Source: Kribbella steppae (GTDB lineage: Bacteria; Actinomycetota; Actinomycetes; Propionibacteriales; Kribbellaceae). From it: a stretch of 64,000 nucleotides of DNA. The DNA is taken from assembly GCF_004342025.1 (NCBI RefSeq), contig NZ_SLWN01000002.1:1-64000 (forward strand), given 5' to 3'. The notes under the pieces are model-generated. The model ran no database searches. It was not told where the DNA came from and was given only the letters and a program-made list of their open reading frames with translations. This document shows, piece after piece, positions 41,147-49,456 of the stretch; within the stretch, counting starts at the first letter, position 1, and each line of letters starts with the position of its first letter. The translations under genes were made by a program, and so were the position numbers.

Positions 41147-42310
41147 ATGCATCCCGTCACGCCCCGGTTCGGCGCGAACTACGTCCCCTCGGCCGGCTGG
41201 TTCTACAGCTGGCTCGACTACGACGGCGCCGCGGTACGACGGGACTTCGCCGACCTGGCCGGGATGGGCCTGGACCACGTCCGGGTGTTCCCGGTCTGGC
41301 CGTGGATCCAGCCGAACCGGGCGATCATCCGCGAGCGCGCGATCGAGGACCTGCTGGACACCATCGACGCCGCCGCCGAGCACGGGCTGTCCGTCGCGGT
41401 CGACCTGATCCAGGGCCACCTCTCCAGCTTCGACTTCCTGCCGTCCTGGGTGCTCACCTGGCACAAGACCAGCCTGTTCGAGGACCCGACGGTCCGCGAC
41501 GGCCTGACGTCGTACGTCGAGACCGTCGCGCGCGCCCTGGCGGAGAAGCCGAACGTCTTCGCGATCACGCTCGGGAACGAGGTGAACAACCTCTGGCCGG
41601 ACAGCGCGACCAGCGCCGAGAGCTCGACGAGCTGGGCACAGGAGCTGCTGACCACGGTCAAGAACGCGGCGCCCGACGTACTGGCCCTGCACTCGGTGTT
41701 CGACGACGCCTGGTACAAGGTGGACCATCCGTTCCATCCGGTGGACGTGGTGGATCTGGGGGATCTGAGCACTGTCCACTCGTGGGTATTCAACGGGGTC
41801 TCACGGGTGGACGGTCCACTTGGTCCAGCGACGCTCAGCCATGCGGACTACCTGGTCGAGCTGGCCGCGGCGGCGTCGCTGGATCCGGCGCGGCCGGTGT
41901 GGCTGCAGGAGATCGGCGTACCGGGGCCTGACATTCCGGTGGACCTGCAGGCGGAGTTCACCCGGCGGACGGTCGAGCTGGTGCTGGCCAACCCGGCGTT
42001 GTGGGGTGTCACCTGGTGGTCGTCGCACGACATCGACCGGCGGTTGCTGGACTTCCCGGATCGTGAGTACGACCTTGGGTTGTTCACTGTCGATCACCAG
42101 CGCAAGCCGGCCGCGCAGGCGTTGGCCGACGTGATCGCCGAGGTCCGGTCCACCGGGATCAGCCCTCAGCCGGCGACCACGCTCACGTGTCCCGTCGACC
42201 TGCGGACCGAGCCGCACCGTCGGCCGGAAGTTGCCCCCGGCAGCGAATTTCACCTGCAGTGGGTCGCCGCCCGCGCCGCAGGCCCGGTCCGGATCGTTCT
42301 GCCTGGCTAG
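41147..42310 (+). CDS. Clan GH-A glycoside hydrolase
   Basis: A 387-aa TIM-barrel glycosidase. The acid/base Glu is in TLGNEVNN (E145) and the nucleophile Glu in WLQEIGVPG (E255), the GH-A layout. GANYVPSAGWFYSW opens the barrel. The exact family (GH5-like or related) and substrate are not clear. No signal peptide is present, so it likely acts on sugars already imported by the neighbouring transporter. The ATG at 41147 is preferred to the longer frame, which crosses the operator. Its end overlaps the convergent TetR gene by 4 bp. Confidence 0.85.
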   Translation: MHPVTPRFGANYVPSAGWFYSWLDYDGAAVRRDFADLAGMGLDHVRVFPVWPWIQPNRAIIRERAIEDLLDTIDAAAEHGLSVAVDLIQGHLSSFDFLPSWVLTWHKTSLFEDPTVRDGLTSYVETVARALAEKPNVFAITLGNEVNNLWPDSATSAESSTSWAQELLTTVKNAAPDVLALHSVFDDAWYKVDHPFHPVDVVDLGDLSTVHSWVFNGVSRVDGPLGPATLSHADYLVELAAAASLDPARPVWLQEIGVPGPDIPVDLQAEFTRRTVELVLANPALWGVTWWSSHDIDRRLLDFPDREYDLGLFTVDHQRKPAAQALADVIAEVRSTGISPQPATTLTCPVDLRTEPHRRPEVAPGSEFHLQWVAARAAGPVRIVLPG

Positions 42311-43035
42311 AGCTCGATCAACTTCTGCAGGCCGTCGAGGATGCGGGTGAGACCGAAGTCCAGATCGTCGTCGACCTCATCCTCGTACTCCTGGTTTGTG
42401 TAGAGGGCGGCCACCATCTCGAAGCCGGCCTCCCGGAGTCGCGGCACCAGGAATGCGCCGACGGCCGGCGCCTGGACCGGTACGTCGACATTGGCGGTCA
42501 GCTCGCGCACCATCGCCGAGTAGCTGCGGGCGTAGCCGGACAGCAGCACCGCACAGCCGAGTGCGTCGTGCTGACTGAGCGACGTCTCCGCCAGCACCCG
42601 GAGCAGCACCTCCAGCCAGTGCAGCTGGTTCGGCGTCGTCGGCGCACCCCGGATGGGTACGTCGAGCAGCCAGGGACGCTCGGCGTACCGGTCGACGGCC
42701 GCGTGCACCCACGCCTCGGAACCCGCCCGCCAGCCACCGGCCGCGAGGATCGAGTCCGGTGCGCGACCGAGCGCCTTGTCCTGGACCAGGACGATCAGCT
42801 CATCCTTGGACCGGACGTAGCGGTACATCGCGTTCGTGGTGACGCCGAGGTGCGCCGCGATCCGCTGCAGTGAGATCGCCTCGAACCCGTACCGATCGCC
42901 GAACTCGATCCCGGTGTCGACGATCTGTTCCACCGACAACCCCGGCTTGGGCCCACGCCGCTGCACCGGCTGCACACCCCACGACAGGGCCAGCCCCGGC
43001 GGCAGTCCCCCGCGGTCCTCGGTCATGACTCCCAT
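42307..43035 (-). CDS. TetR-family regulator
   Basis: A 242-aa regulator. The helix-turn-helix (about residues 45-75) includes ISLQRIAAHLGVTTNAMYRYVRSKDELIVL. The ligand domain (about 85-240) resembles TetR_C-type domains. The start may be ATG at 43035 or 43026. It is divergent from the DUF1707/ABC/FtsX operon and a perfect 12-bp palindrome lies between them, so it probably controls that exporter. Unlike its left neighbour, nothing links it to sugar use. Confidence 0.85.
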   Translation of the reverse strand: MGVMTEDRGGLPPGLALSWGVQPVQRRGPKPGLSVEQIVDTGIEFGDRYGFEAISLQRIAAHLGVTTNAMYRYVRSKDELIVLVQDKALGRAPDSILAAGGWRAGSEAWVHAAVDRYAERPWLLDVPIRGAPTTPNQLHWLEVLLRVLAETSLSQHDALGCAVLLSGYARSYSAMVRELTANVDVPVQAPAVGAFLVPRLREAGFEMVAALYTNQEYEDEVDDDLDFGLTRILDGLQKLIEL

Positions 43036-43058
43036 CCTCGCGTACGGCGGCCGACAGG

Positions 43059-43070
43059 GGTGCTAGCACC
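43059..43070. promoter_or_regulatory. Candidate TetR operator
   Basis: Perfect palindrome GGTGCTAGCACC, 24 bp before the TetR start and about 117 bp before the DUF1707 gene. Position fits autoregulation and control of the divergent ABC operon. Confidence 0.55.
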
Positions 43071-43186
43071 ACCCACAGATCGGGTCCTCGGCACCCTGTG
43101 GCGAAACTGTTCAATCCTTACGCTATTTCATCAAGAGCCCGAGAACACGCCCTCCGGGGCGCCTGAGCAGAAAGCAGGTACTCCTG

Positions 43187-43612
43187 ATGAACACCGTCTT
43201 CGACCCGCTGTTGATGCCCGACCAGGTCTGCCTCTCCGACACCGACCGGCAGACCGCCGCCGCCAAGCTGGACCACGCCGTCCGGTACGGCACCCTCACT
43301 CCGCCGCAGGCCGTCGTCCGCCGGGACCTCCTGCACACCGCCCGCAACCGCGGCGAGCTCCGCCAGGTCTTCGACGGGGTCGACGGCGCTGTCCCGTCCG
43401 ACGGTCTCACTGTCGCGTTGCGCGTGGTCACTGCCGTCTGGCTGGTGACGTGCGTGGTGCAGTTCGTCGTCTGGCTGACGATGGCGGCCTTCGGGAACCT
43501 CGACTGGCCGTGGTGGCTGTTCTCCGATGCCGGACTCGGTCTCGTCGTCGGCATCCTCTGGTGGACCCACGAGTCGTACCACCGCAAGACCGACGTACAG
43601 GTGGAGCGGTGA
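43187..43612 (+). CDS. DUF1707 membrane protein
   Basis: A 141-aa protein. Residues 15-60 match the DUF1707 (SHOCT-like) domain (SDTDRQTAAAKLDHAVRYGTL), followed by two hydrophobic helices (about 80-100 and 108-128). These domains are common on small actinobacterial membrane proteins, often beside ABC transporters; the role is unknown. Its stop overlaps the ATPase start as GTGA, so it belongs to the exporter operon. No good ribosome site precedes the ATG. Confidence 0.8.
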   Translation: MNTVFDPLLMPDQVCLSDTDRQTAAAKLDHAVRYGTLTPPQAVVRRDLLHTARNRGELRQVFDGVDGAVPSDGLTVALRVVTAVWLVTCVVQFVVWLTMAAFGNLDWPWWLFSDAGLGLVVGILWWTHESYHRKTDVQVER

Positions 43613-44352
43613 ACGCGGCGGTCCAGCTCACCGAGGTCAGCAAGGTCTACGGCACCGGTCCCGGCTCGGTCACCGCGTTGGACGGTGTCACCCACGGCTT
43701 CGCCGAGGGCACGTTCACCGCGGTGATGGGCCCGTCCGGGTCCGGCAAGAGCACGCTGCTGCACTGCGCCGCCGGACTTGATTCGCCGACGTCCGGCGAC
43801 GTACAACTGGTCGGCCGGTCCCTGCGTGGACTTAACGAGACCGCGTTGACCGAGTTGCGCCGTGAGCACGTGGCTTTCGTGTTCCAGTCGTTCAATCTGA
43901 TGCCGACGCTGACGGTGCGGCAGAACGTCGTACTGCCGCTCACGTTGGCAGGGAAGTCGCCGGACCGGGCGTGGGTCTCCGAGGTGATCCAGCGTGTCGG
44001 GCTCGGCGACCGGGTCCGGCATCGGCCGAGTGAGCTGTCAGGTGGTCAGCAACAACGAGTGGCGATCGCGCGGGCGTTGGCAGCGCGGACGGCGATCACG
44101 TTCGCCGACGAGCCGACCGGAGCGCTGGACACGGCCACCGCTCTTGAGGTGCTGTCACTGCTCCGGGACCAGTCGCGGGCTCAGGGCCAGACGATCGTGA
44201 TGGTCACCCATGACCCGGTCGCGGCGTCGTACGCCGATCGCGTGGTCTTCCTGGTCGACGGCCGGATCGTCTCCGAAGCCGCCCGGCCGACGCCCGAGTC
44301 TGTCGCGGCACAACTTGCCCAGCTCTCGTCCCGATCGAAGGTCTCGCCATGA
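43609..44352 (+). CDS. ABC transporter ATPase (MacB/LolD-like)
   Basis: A 247-aa ATPase energising the FtsX-type permease. Walker A is GPSGSGKST near residue 42, the Q-loop FVFQSFNLMPT near 88, the signature LSGGQQQRVAIARAL near 142, Walker B ITFADEPTGALD near 160, and the switch His in VMVTHDP. GTG start overlapping the DUF1707 stop. This subgroup moves peptides, antibiotics or lipoproteins. Confidence 0.93.
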   Translation: MNAAVQLTEVSKVYGTGPGSVTALDGVTHGFAEGTFTAVMGPSGSGKSTLLHCAAGLDSPTSGDVQLVGRSLRGLNETALTELRREHVAFVFQSFNLMPTLTVRQNVVLPLTLAGKSPDRAWVSEVIQRVGLGDRVRHRPSELSGGQQQRVAIARALAARTAITFADEPTGALDTATALEVLSLLRDQSRAQGQTIVMVTHDPVAASYADRVVFLVDGRIVSEAARPTPESVAAQLAQLSSRSKVSP

Positions 44353-46802
44353 TCCGCCTCGCCTTCTCCAGCCTCCGCCACCGGGCGGCGGCGTTCCTCG
44401 CGATCCTTGTCGCGGTGACCCTCGGCAGCGCTCTGCTCTGCGCCGCCGGCGGCCTCCTCGAAACCGGACTCCGGCTCAACGCACCGCCACAGCGACTCGC
44501 CGCCGCACCGATCGTCGTCACCGGCGACCCGGCGTACCACCCACCCAACGGCTCCGGCTCCGTCGCCTTCCCCGAACGGCACCGCGTGGACGCAGCCCTC
44601 GTCACCAAGCTCGCCGGTACGACGGGAGTCGCACAGGTGATCCCGGATCGTTCCTTCCCGGCCATGGTTGCTGGGAGCAAGGACGTGATCGGTGGGCATG
44701 GGTGGAGCTCGGCCGCGTTGGCGCTGTACCAGCTGATCGCGGGCCACACGCCGGCGAGCGGCGAGGTAGTGGTCGACGCCAAGCTCGGTCCTCAGTTGGG
44801 TGATCGGATCAGCGTGATCGTCAACGGAGAGCCGCAGGCTGTCACCGTCGCCGGAGTTGCGGCGGCCAAGGTGGACCTGCCCTCGGTCTTCTTCGCCGAC
44901 GCGGATGCCGCCCGGCTGGCTCCGCGGGGGTTCGACGCGGTCGGAGTGTTCCCGGCACCGGGGGTTTCGGCTCGTGAGCTGGTACGACGACTGGAGCTGC
45001 CGGACGGCGTAGCGGCGTACATCGGGGATGACCGGGGCGTCGCGGAGTACACCGGGATCGCGACGAGTCTGCCGCTGATCATCATGTCCGGCGTCTTCGG
45101 TGGGATGGTGGCCGTGGTGATGGCACTGGTCGTGTCGGCCACGATCGGGCTGTCGGTGCGCCAGCGACGGCGTGAACTGGCGTTGCTCAGGGCCAGCGGC
45201 GCGACCCCGCGACAGGTCCGCCGGATGGTGGTCACAGAGACGATGGTGGTCGGCGTGATCGGCCTGGCGCTCGGACTGTTGTCCGGCCGGGTCGCGGGCG
45301 ACTGGATCTTCGGGATGTTGACCGGCAACGGGATCGTGCCGTCGCAGTTGCGGTTCGACCAAGGGCCGTTGCCGTTCGCGGGCGCCGCGCTGCTGACGTT
45401 CGTGGTGTTGCGGACAACGGTCGGCTTCGCGGCCGGACGGGCGGCGCGGATCCGGCCGATCCAGGCGCTGGCAGAGGCCGCCGTACCGGCTGGGGTGATC
45501 GGCCGGCCGCGGCTCATTGTCGGGGCCGTGTTCGCGATCGGGACCGGGTGCATCGCGGTCTCGACCATGTTCATGAGTCCGGTGAACGCGGCGGCGATCG
45601 GTGGGCCGGCCGGGCTGACCGGTTCGATCGCGGTCGCGATCCTCGGACCGCTGGTGATCCGGTCGGCACTGGTGCCGCGGGTGACGGCGCTGCTCGAGAA
45701 GCGTGGCTCCAGCGGGTTTCTCGCCGTGATCAACCTTCGGGTGCGGGCGGCGCAGTTCACCGCGATCCTGGTGCCGATCACACTCGCCTCGGCGATCGCG
45801 CTGGGCAACATCTACGCCCAGACCACTCAGCAGAAGGCAGCGGTCGAGGCGTACACTGACAACCTCTCCGCCAACGTCGTCGTGACGAGCCCCGCAGGCG
45901 TCACGCCCGGACAGTTCGAGGAGCTGCGATCGCTGCCGGGAGTCACCGCAGCATCCGAACTGGTCCGCAGCAAAGGTTGGATCGAGGAGCCGTACGACAC
46001 CTCGCACACCAGCGATCCATGGCCGCTACTGGGTCTCAACGGACCGGTCTACAAGGGCAAAGTGAAGGCGGGATCGCTCGAAGACCTCACCGGCTCGACC
46101 GTCGCGTTGCCGCCGGACGCCGCTCGCAAGCTGAAGGTGGGCGTCGGTTCCGAGCTCGGCCTCCGCCTAGGCGACAACGCGCTGGTGAAGGTCAAGGTGG
46201 TCGCGCTCGCCGAGGGTCCCGACGGCTATGAGTCACTGTTGTTGCCCTCGGCGCTGCTGGCCGCGCACACCACGACCGGACTGCCCGCACAGGTGTTGTT
46301 GCGGGCTGAGCACCCCGATCAGGTGATCGCGGCGGCCGAGTTGCCTGGGGCAACCGTCGGCGGGCGCGACGTGCTCGGGGCCGGGTACGACGCGGGGCTC
46401 GGGATCGACGCCTGGATCGGGTACCTGCTGGCCGGGATCGCGATCGCGTACACGGCGATCGCCTCGATCAACACGATCGCGGTCGCTGTCCTCGACCGGC
46501 GGCGGGAGTTCGGTCTTCAACGGCTGACGGGCTCGACCCGGCGGCAGGTGAAGGCGATGCTCTACCTGGAGCACCTGGTGATCGCAGCACTCGGCCTGGT
46601 CCTCGGTGTCCTGGCCGCGGCCTGCGCGGTGCTCCCGATCGCGGTCGCGACGCGCGGCTGGCCGATCCCCTCCGGCTCGCCCTGGGTCCTGCTCGGCTGG
46701 ATCGCCGTCGTACTGCTGCTGGTCCTGCCCACCACCGCCGTCACCGCGCGACTCGCCATGCGCCCCAAGCCAATGGATGCGCTCAGCTCACCGATCGGGT
46801 GA
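44349..46802 (+). CDS. FtsX-like permease of an ABC exporter
   Basis: An 817-aa membrane protein with an N-terminal helix (about 10-35), a first extracytoplasmic domain, a first FtsX domain with several helices (about 235-365, MSVR/RRRELALLRASGATPRQVRRMV), two more helices near 390-435, a second extracytoplasmic domain, and a second FtsX domain (about 690-805, DRRREFGLQRLTGSTRRQVKAML). Coupled by ATGA to the ATPase. Such pairs export hydrophobic compounds or act on the envelope; the TetR neighbour hints at inducible resistance. Confidence 0.9.
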   Translation: MIRLAFSSLRHRAAAFLAILVAVTLGSALLCAAGGLLETGLRLNAPPQRLAAAPIVVTGDPAYHPPNGSGSVAFPERHRVDAALVTKLAGTTGVAQVIPDRSFPAMVAGSKDVIGGHGWSSAALALYQLIAGHTPASGEVVVDAKLGPQLGDRISVIVNGEPQAVTVAGVAAAKVDLPSVFFADADAARLAPRGFDAVGVFPAPGVSARELVRRLELPDGVAAYIGDDRGVAEYTGIATSLPLIIMSGVFGGMVAVVMALVVSATIGLSVRQRRRELALLRASGATPRQVRRMVVTETMVVGVIGLALGLLSGRVAGDWIFGMLTGNGIVPSQLRFDQGPLPFAGAALLTFVVLRTTVGFAAGRAARIRPIQALAEAAVPAGVIGRPRLIVGAVFAIGTGCIAVSTMFMSPVNAAAIGGPAGLTGSIAVAILGPLVIRSALVPRVTALLEKRGSSGFLAVINLRVRAAQFTAILVPITLASAIALGNIYAQTTQQKAAVEAYTDNLSANVVVTSPAGVTPGQFEELRSLPGVTAASELVRSKGWIEEPYDTSHTSDPWPLLGLNGPVYKGKVKAGSLEDLTGSTVALPPDAARKLKVGVGSELGLRLGDNALVKVKVVALAEGPDGYESLLLPSALLAAHTTTGLPAQVLLRAEHPDQVIAAAELPGATVGGRDVLGAGYDAGLGIDAWIGYLLAGIAIAYTAIASINTIAVAVLDRRREFGLQRLTGSTRRQVKAMLYLEHLVIAALGLVLGVLAAACAVLPIAVATRGWPIPSGSPWVLLGWIAVVLLLVLPTTAVTARLAMRPKPMDALSSPIG

Positions 46803-46804
46803 GG

Positions 46805-46846
46805 TTTCCGGAAGAAAGGTGCTCTGTGACGCCTAGGTTCCGGAAA
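46805..46846. terminator. Bidirectional hairpin between FtsX and SseB genes
   Basis: TTTCCGGAA (46805-46813) pairs with TTCCGGAAA (46838-46846) across a 24-base loop between the two convergent genes; the right arm reaches into the end of the sseB-like gene. Weak but well placed. Confidence 0.45.
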
Positions 46847-47336
46847 GCGGAGGTGGTTCGATCCACGCGTAGCCGCCGTCTTCCAGGCGGATCACCTGGA
46901 GGCCGGCGGCGAGGCGTCGTACGTCGTCGGTCTCGATCACCCCGGCGGCGGGGCCGGCGATGTCGAGGACGATCGCGGCGGCGCCTTCCTGGACTGTCGC
47001 GGTCGCGACCAGCTGGGACTGCGCCGGCATCGGGCGGGCGTCCGGGCTCCAGCGGGCCAGGCTCTCGGTGCCGGTGAAAGCGAGCAGGGCGTTGCGGCCG
47101 TCCTGGCCTTGGAGCAGCGCGACCGCCATGTCCGAGGTCTTGTCGTGGGCCAGCCCGTTCTCGTCGTACTCGACCTCGCCGAGCATCGCCACCACCGGCA
47201 CCAGCAGGCGGGCCTTGGTCAGCGCGGCCAACACTGCCCCGTGGTCACCCTCTGCGAGCGCCTTCGCCAGCGCGGGGTCGGCCGACCCGTCGTCGTTGTC
47301 GAAGCCGGTGAAGGCCAGGCGGCGCTCTGGTTGCAT
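46833..47336 (-). CDS. SseB-family protein
   Basis: A 167-aa cytoplasmic protein resembling the SseB N-terminal domain: LLVPVVAMLGEV, then MAVALLQGQDGRNALLAFTGTESLARW and the AIVLDIAG strand. Function in actinobacteria is unknown. I start at the ATG at 47336; the frame continues upstream antisense to other genes. It is divergent from a small membrane protein at 47437. Confidence 0.8.
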   Translation of the reverse strand: MQPERRLAFTGFDNDDGSADPALAKALAEGDHGAVLAALTKARLLVPVVAMLGEVEYDENGLAHDKTSDMAVALLQGQDGRNALLAFTGTESLARWSPDARPMPAQSQLVATATVQEGAAAIVLDIAGPAAGVIETDDVRRLAAGLQVIRLEDGGYAWIEPPPLSGT

Positions 47337-47436
47337 GCCCCGTATTCTCCACTCGGCCTCCCCGGGGTGGGGTTTCAGGGTGGTACCAGGGCTGTTCCCG
47401 GCTTGGTTCCGCGGGGGACTGTGCGAGCCTGGGTAT

Positions 47437-47940
47437 GTGCCTGACTTCAACGATCTGACGCTGCTGCCGTTCTGTGTGGGCCTCACGCTGCTCGGCCTGA
47501 TCGGCTCGTGGACCGCCTGGCGGCGCCGCGGGGCGGCGGCCGGTACCCGTGGCGTGGCCTGGTCCCTGTTGCCGGTCTCGCTGTACCTGACCGGCCTGCT
47601 CGAGTTGGTCTGGGATGTGGTGCGCTCGACCGTCAGCTGGGTCACCCACCTGATCTTCTCCCCCACCGTGTGGGCCGGGGTCGCGCTGTTCGGCGTCTCG
47701 GTCGTGCTGTACGTCGTTTCGGGTGTGGCCCGCGGCCGTGGGGGGAACAGGGCACCAAAGGACAAGACACAGTCAAAGCCCGCCTCGCCCGCGGGTGAGC
47801 TGACCGCGACGGGTCCCGAACCCGCGTCGGCCGCTCCCGCCAAAGCTGCCAAGCCTGCCAAGGGGTCGAAGGCGAAGCAGCAGGAATCGTCGGAGTTCGA
47901 CGAGATCGAGGACATCTTGAAGCGCCATGGAATCAACTGA
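47437..47940 (+). CDS. Small membrane protein with charged C-terminal tail
   Basis: A 167-aa protein with three hydrophobic segments (about 8-26, 40-62 and 70-100) and a Lys/Ala/Pro-rich, probably disordered cytoplasmic tail ending FDEIEDILKRHGIN. I do not recognise the family. GTG start at 47437; the longer frame upstream overlaps the SseB gene. It overlaps the following kinase-like gene by 14 nt, so the two are likely co-translated. Confidence 0.7.
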   Translation: MPDFNDLTLLPFCVGLTLLGLIGSWTAWRRRGAAAGTRGVAWSLLPVSLYLTGLLELVWDVVRSTVSWVTHLIFSPTVWAGVALFGVSVVLYVVSGVARGRGGNRAPKDKTQSKPASPAGELTATGPEPASAAPAKAAKPAKGSKAKQQESSEFDEIEDILKRHGIN

Positions 47941-48592
47941 CACGAAAGCCACTGCCACGCTGACCGTCGACTCCCTGCTGGACCACGTCCAGGCCGCCCC
48001 ACCCCGGCTCGGCAAAACCCGGCTGATCAGCATCGACGGACCGGCCGGCTCCGGTAAATCCACCCTCGCGGCGACGATCGCGGCCCGCGCCGAAGCCCGC
48101 GGACTCCACACCCGCGTCATCCACATGGACGACCTGTACGACGGCTGGACCGGCGCCGTCCGTGGATTCGGTCTGTTGCGCGACCACGTACTACAGCGGA
48201 TCGCGGACGGCCGCGAAGGACGGTACCGGCGCTACGACTGGCACGTCGGTGCGTACGCCGAGCTCCACGTCGTACCCGTGACCGTCGAACTGCTGATCGT
48301 CGAAGGCGTCACGTCATGCGACCGCGACGCCGACCACTGGCAGTCACTGCGGCTGTGGATCGAGACGTCGAACGAGGTCCGCCTGGATCGCGGGATCGCC
48401 CGCGACGGCGAGGCACTGCGCGACCACTGGCTCGAGTGGATGCGTTGGGAGCGCGACCATTTCGCCGATCAGGCGACCCGCTCCCGGGCTCATGTCATCG
48501 TCGACGGCGACCCGTCGACGCCGCACGACCCCGCTCTCGAGCTCGTCACGAAGTCGGTGGCGCTGCCGCCGCACGACTCAGCGGCTTCCTGA
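47927..48592 (+). CDS. Uridine-kinase-like P-loop enzyme
   Basis: A 221-aa nucleotide kinase-like protein. Walker A is SIDGPAGSGKST near residue 36, followed by VIHMDDLYDGW, which resembles the uridine kinase substrate loop, and a Walker-B-like LLIVEGVTS near 123. The substrate is not certain (uridine, or another small molecule). Its 3' end overlaps the convergent methyltransferase gene by 47 bp. Confidence 0.82.
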   Translation: MESTDTKATATLTVDSLLDHVQAAPPRLGKTRLISIDGPAGSGKSTLAATIAARAEARGLHTRVIHMDDLYDGWTGAVRGFGLLRDHVLQRIADGREGRYRRYDWHVGAYAELHVVPVTVELLIVEGVTSCDRDADHWQSLRLWIETSNEVRLDRGIARDGEALRDHWLEWMRWERDHFADQATRSRAHVIVDGDPSTPHDPALELVTKSVALPPHDSAAS

Positions 48593-49355
48593 CCACGATC
48601 AGCCGCGCTCGCGGATGGTGGGTCCACTCCCCCGCGGGTGCCTTGGCCACGAAACGTGCCCGGAGTTCGGCGATGTACGCGTCACCCCGGGCCAGCGCTA
48701 GAGCTCTCATCGGCCCGGCGTGATCGGCGGCATCGAAGTACGTCGCCGCGTCCGGATGGGTCATCGGGTAGGACACCAGCTCGTCGCGTTCGATCACGGC
48801 CTCGTCGAGCGCACCGACGAGCCGGTCCTCCCACGAGTAGTCGCTGCGTTCGCCGATCACCTTCCCCATCAAGGCGAACGGACCGTCCTCTTCGGTCTGG
48901 CCGGGCCAGTAGACGACGCACATCCGACCGCCTGGAGCCAGCGCACCCAGCCACGACCGAAGGGCACCTTCCGGGTCGGGCAGTTGCTGCAGCCCGAACA
49001 CCGATACGACGGCAGCACACCGGCCCGACCATCGTGCGTCGAGCGTGGAGGCATCGGCCTGCACAACCTCCACGCTGGCATACGCCAGACGAGCCGCTCG
49101 CTCGCGAGCCCGACGAACCATCCCGCCGGACAGGTCGATCCCCGCAATCTCCCGACCCGGAAACCGCCCAACCAACAAATCCAGCTCGGGAAAAGTCCCA
49201 CAGCACGGCACCAGAATCGGCCCTCCAGGCACACGGCCGATCGCATCGACGGCGGCCATCACCCAGGGGGCGAAGCGAGGGACGAAGTACTGGTCGTAGC
49301 CGTCCGCGGCTTCGTCCCAGCCTCGGGCGACGCGGGCCAGGCGTTCTTCTGTCAC
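48546..49355 (-). CDS. Class I SAM-dependent methyltransferase
   Basis: A 269-aa methyltransferase. Motif I is ILVPCCGTFPELDLL near residue 47, an unusual variant with two Cys in place of the common LDxGxG. AGIDLSGGMVRRARE follows, then an aspartate motif (VQADASTLDA) and LAPGGRMCVVYW. Substrate unknown. The GTG at 49355 overlaps the stop of a 34-codon gene as GTGA. It has no ribosome site of its own, so it probably depends on that upstream reading frame. Confidence 0.82.
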   Translation of the reverse strand: MTEERLARVARGWDEAADGYDQYFVPRFAPWVMAAVDAIGRVPGGPILVPCCGTFPELDLLVGRFPGREIAGIDLSGGMVRRARERAARLAYASVEVVQADASTLDARWSGRCAAVVSVFGLQQLPDPEGALRSWLGALAPGGRMCVVYWPGQTEEDGPFALMGKVIGERSDYSWEDRLVGALDEAVIERDELVSYPMTHPDAATYFDAADHAGPMRALALARGDAYIAELRARFVAKAPAGEWTHHPRARLIVVRKPLSRAAAAPPTS

Positions 49356-49456
49356 AGGCCCGCCGTGATGCGGTCTGTTGCGGAGCCGGAGGCAGTGGTC
49401 AGGCACGCTGGGCGGCCGGTTGCCTCGACCCAGGCAAGAATCTTGGGGTCGGTCAT
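49352..49456 (-). CDS. Hidden 34-aa coupled peptide
   Basis: A 35-codon frame not long enough for ordinary gene callers. It opens with an ATG overlapping the sigma-factor stop (ATGA), has GGAGGAG about eight bases upstream, and its TGA overlaps the methyltransferase GTG (GTGA). The peptide starts MTDPKILAWVEATG and ends ITAGL; it has one Cys and no hydrophobic helix. I do not recognise it. It may be a remnant of a larger enzyme, a regulator, or simply a coupling frame that carries ribosomes to the methyltransferase. Confidence 0.55.
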   Translation of the reverse strand: MTDPKILAWVEATGRPACLTTASGSATDRITAGL

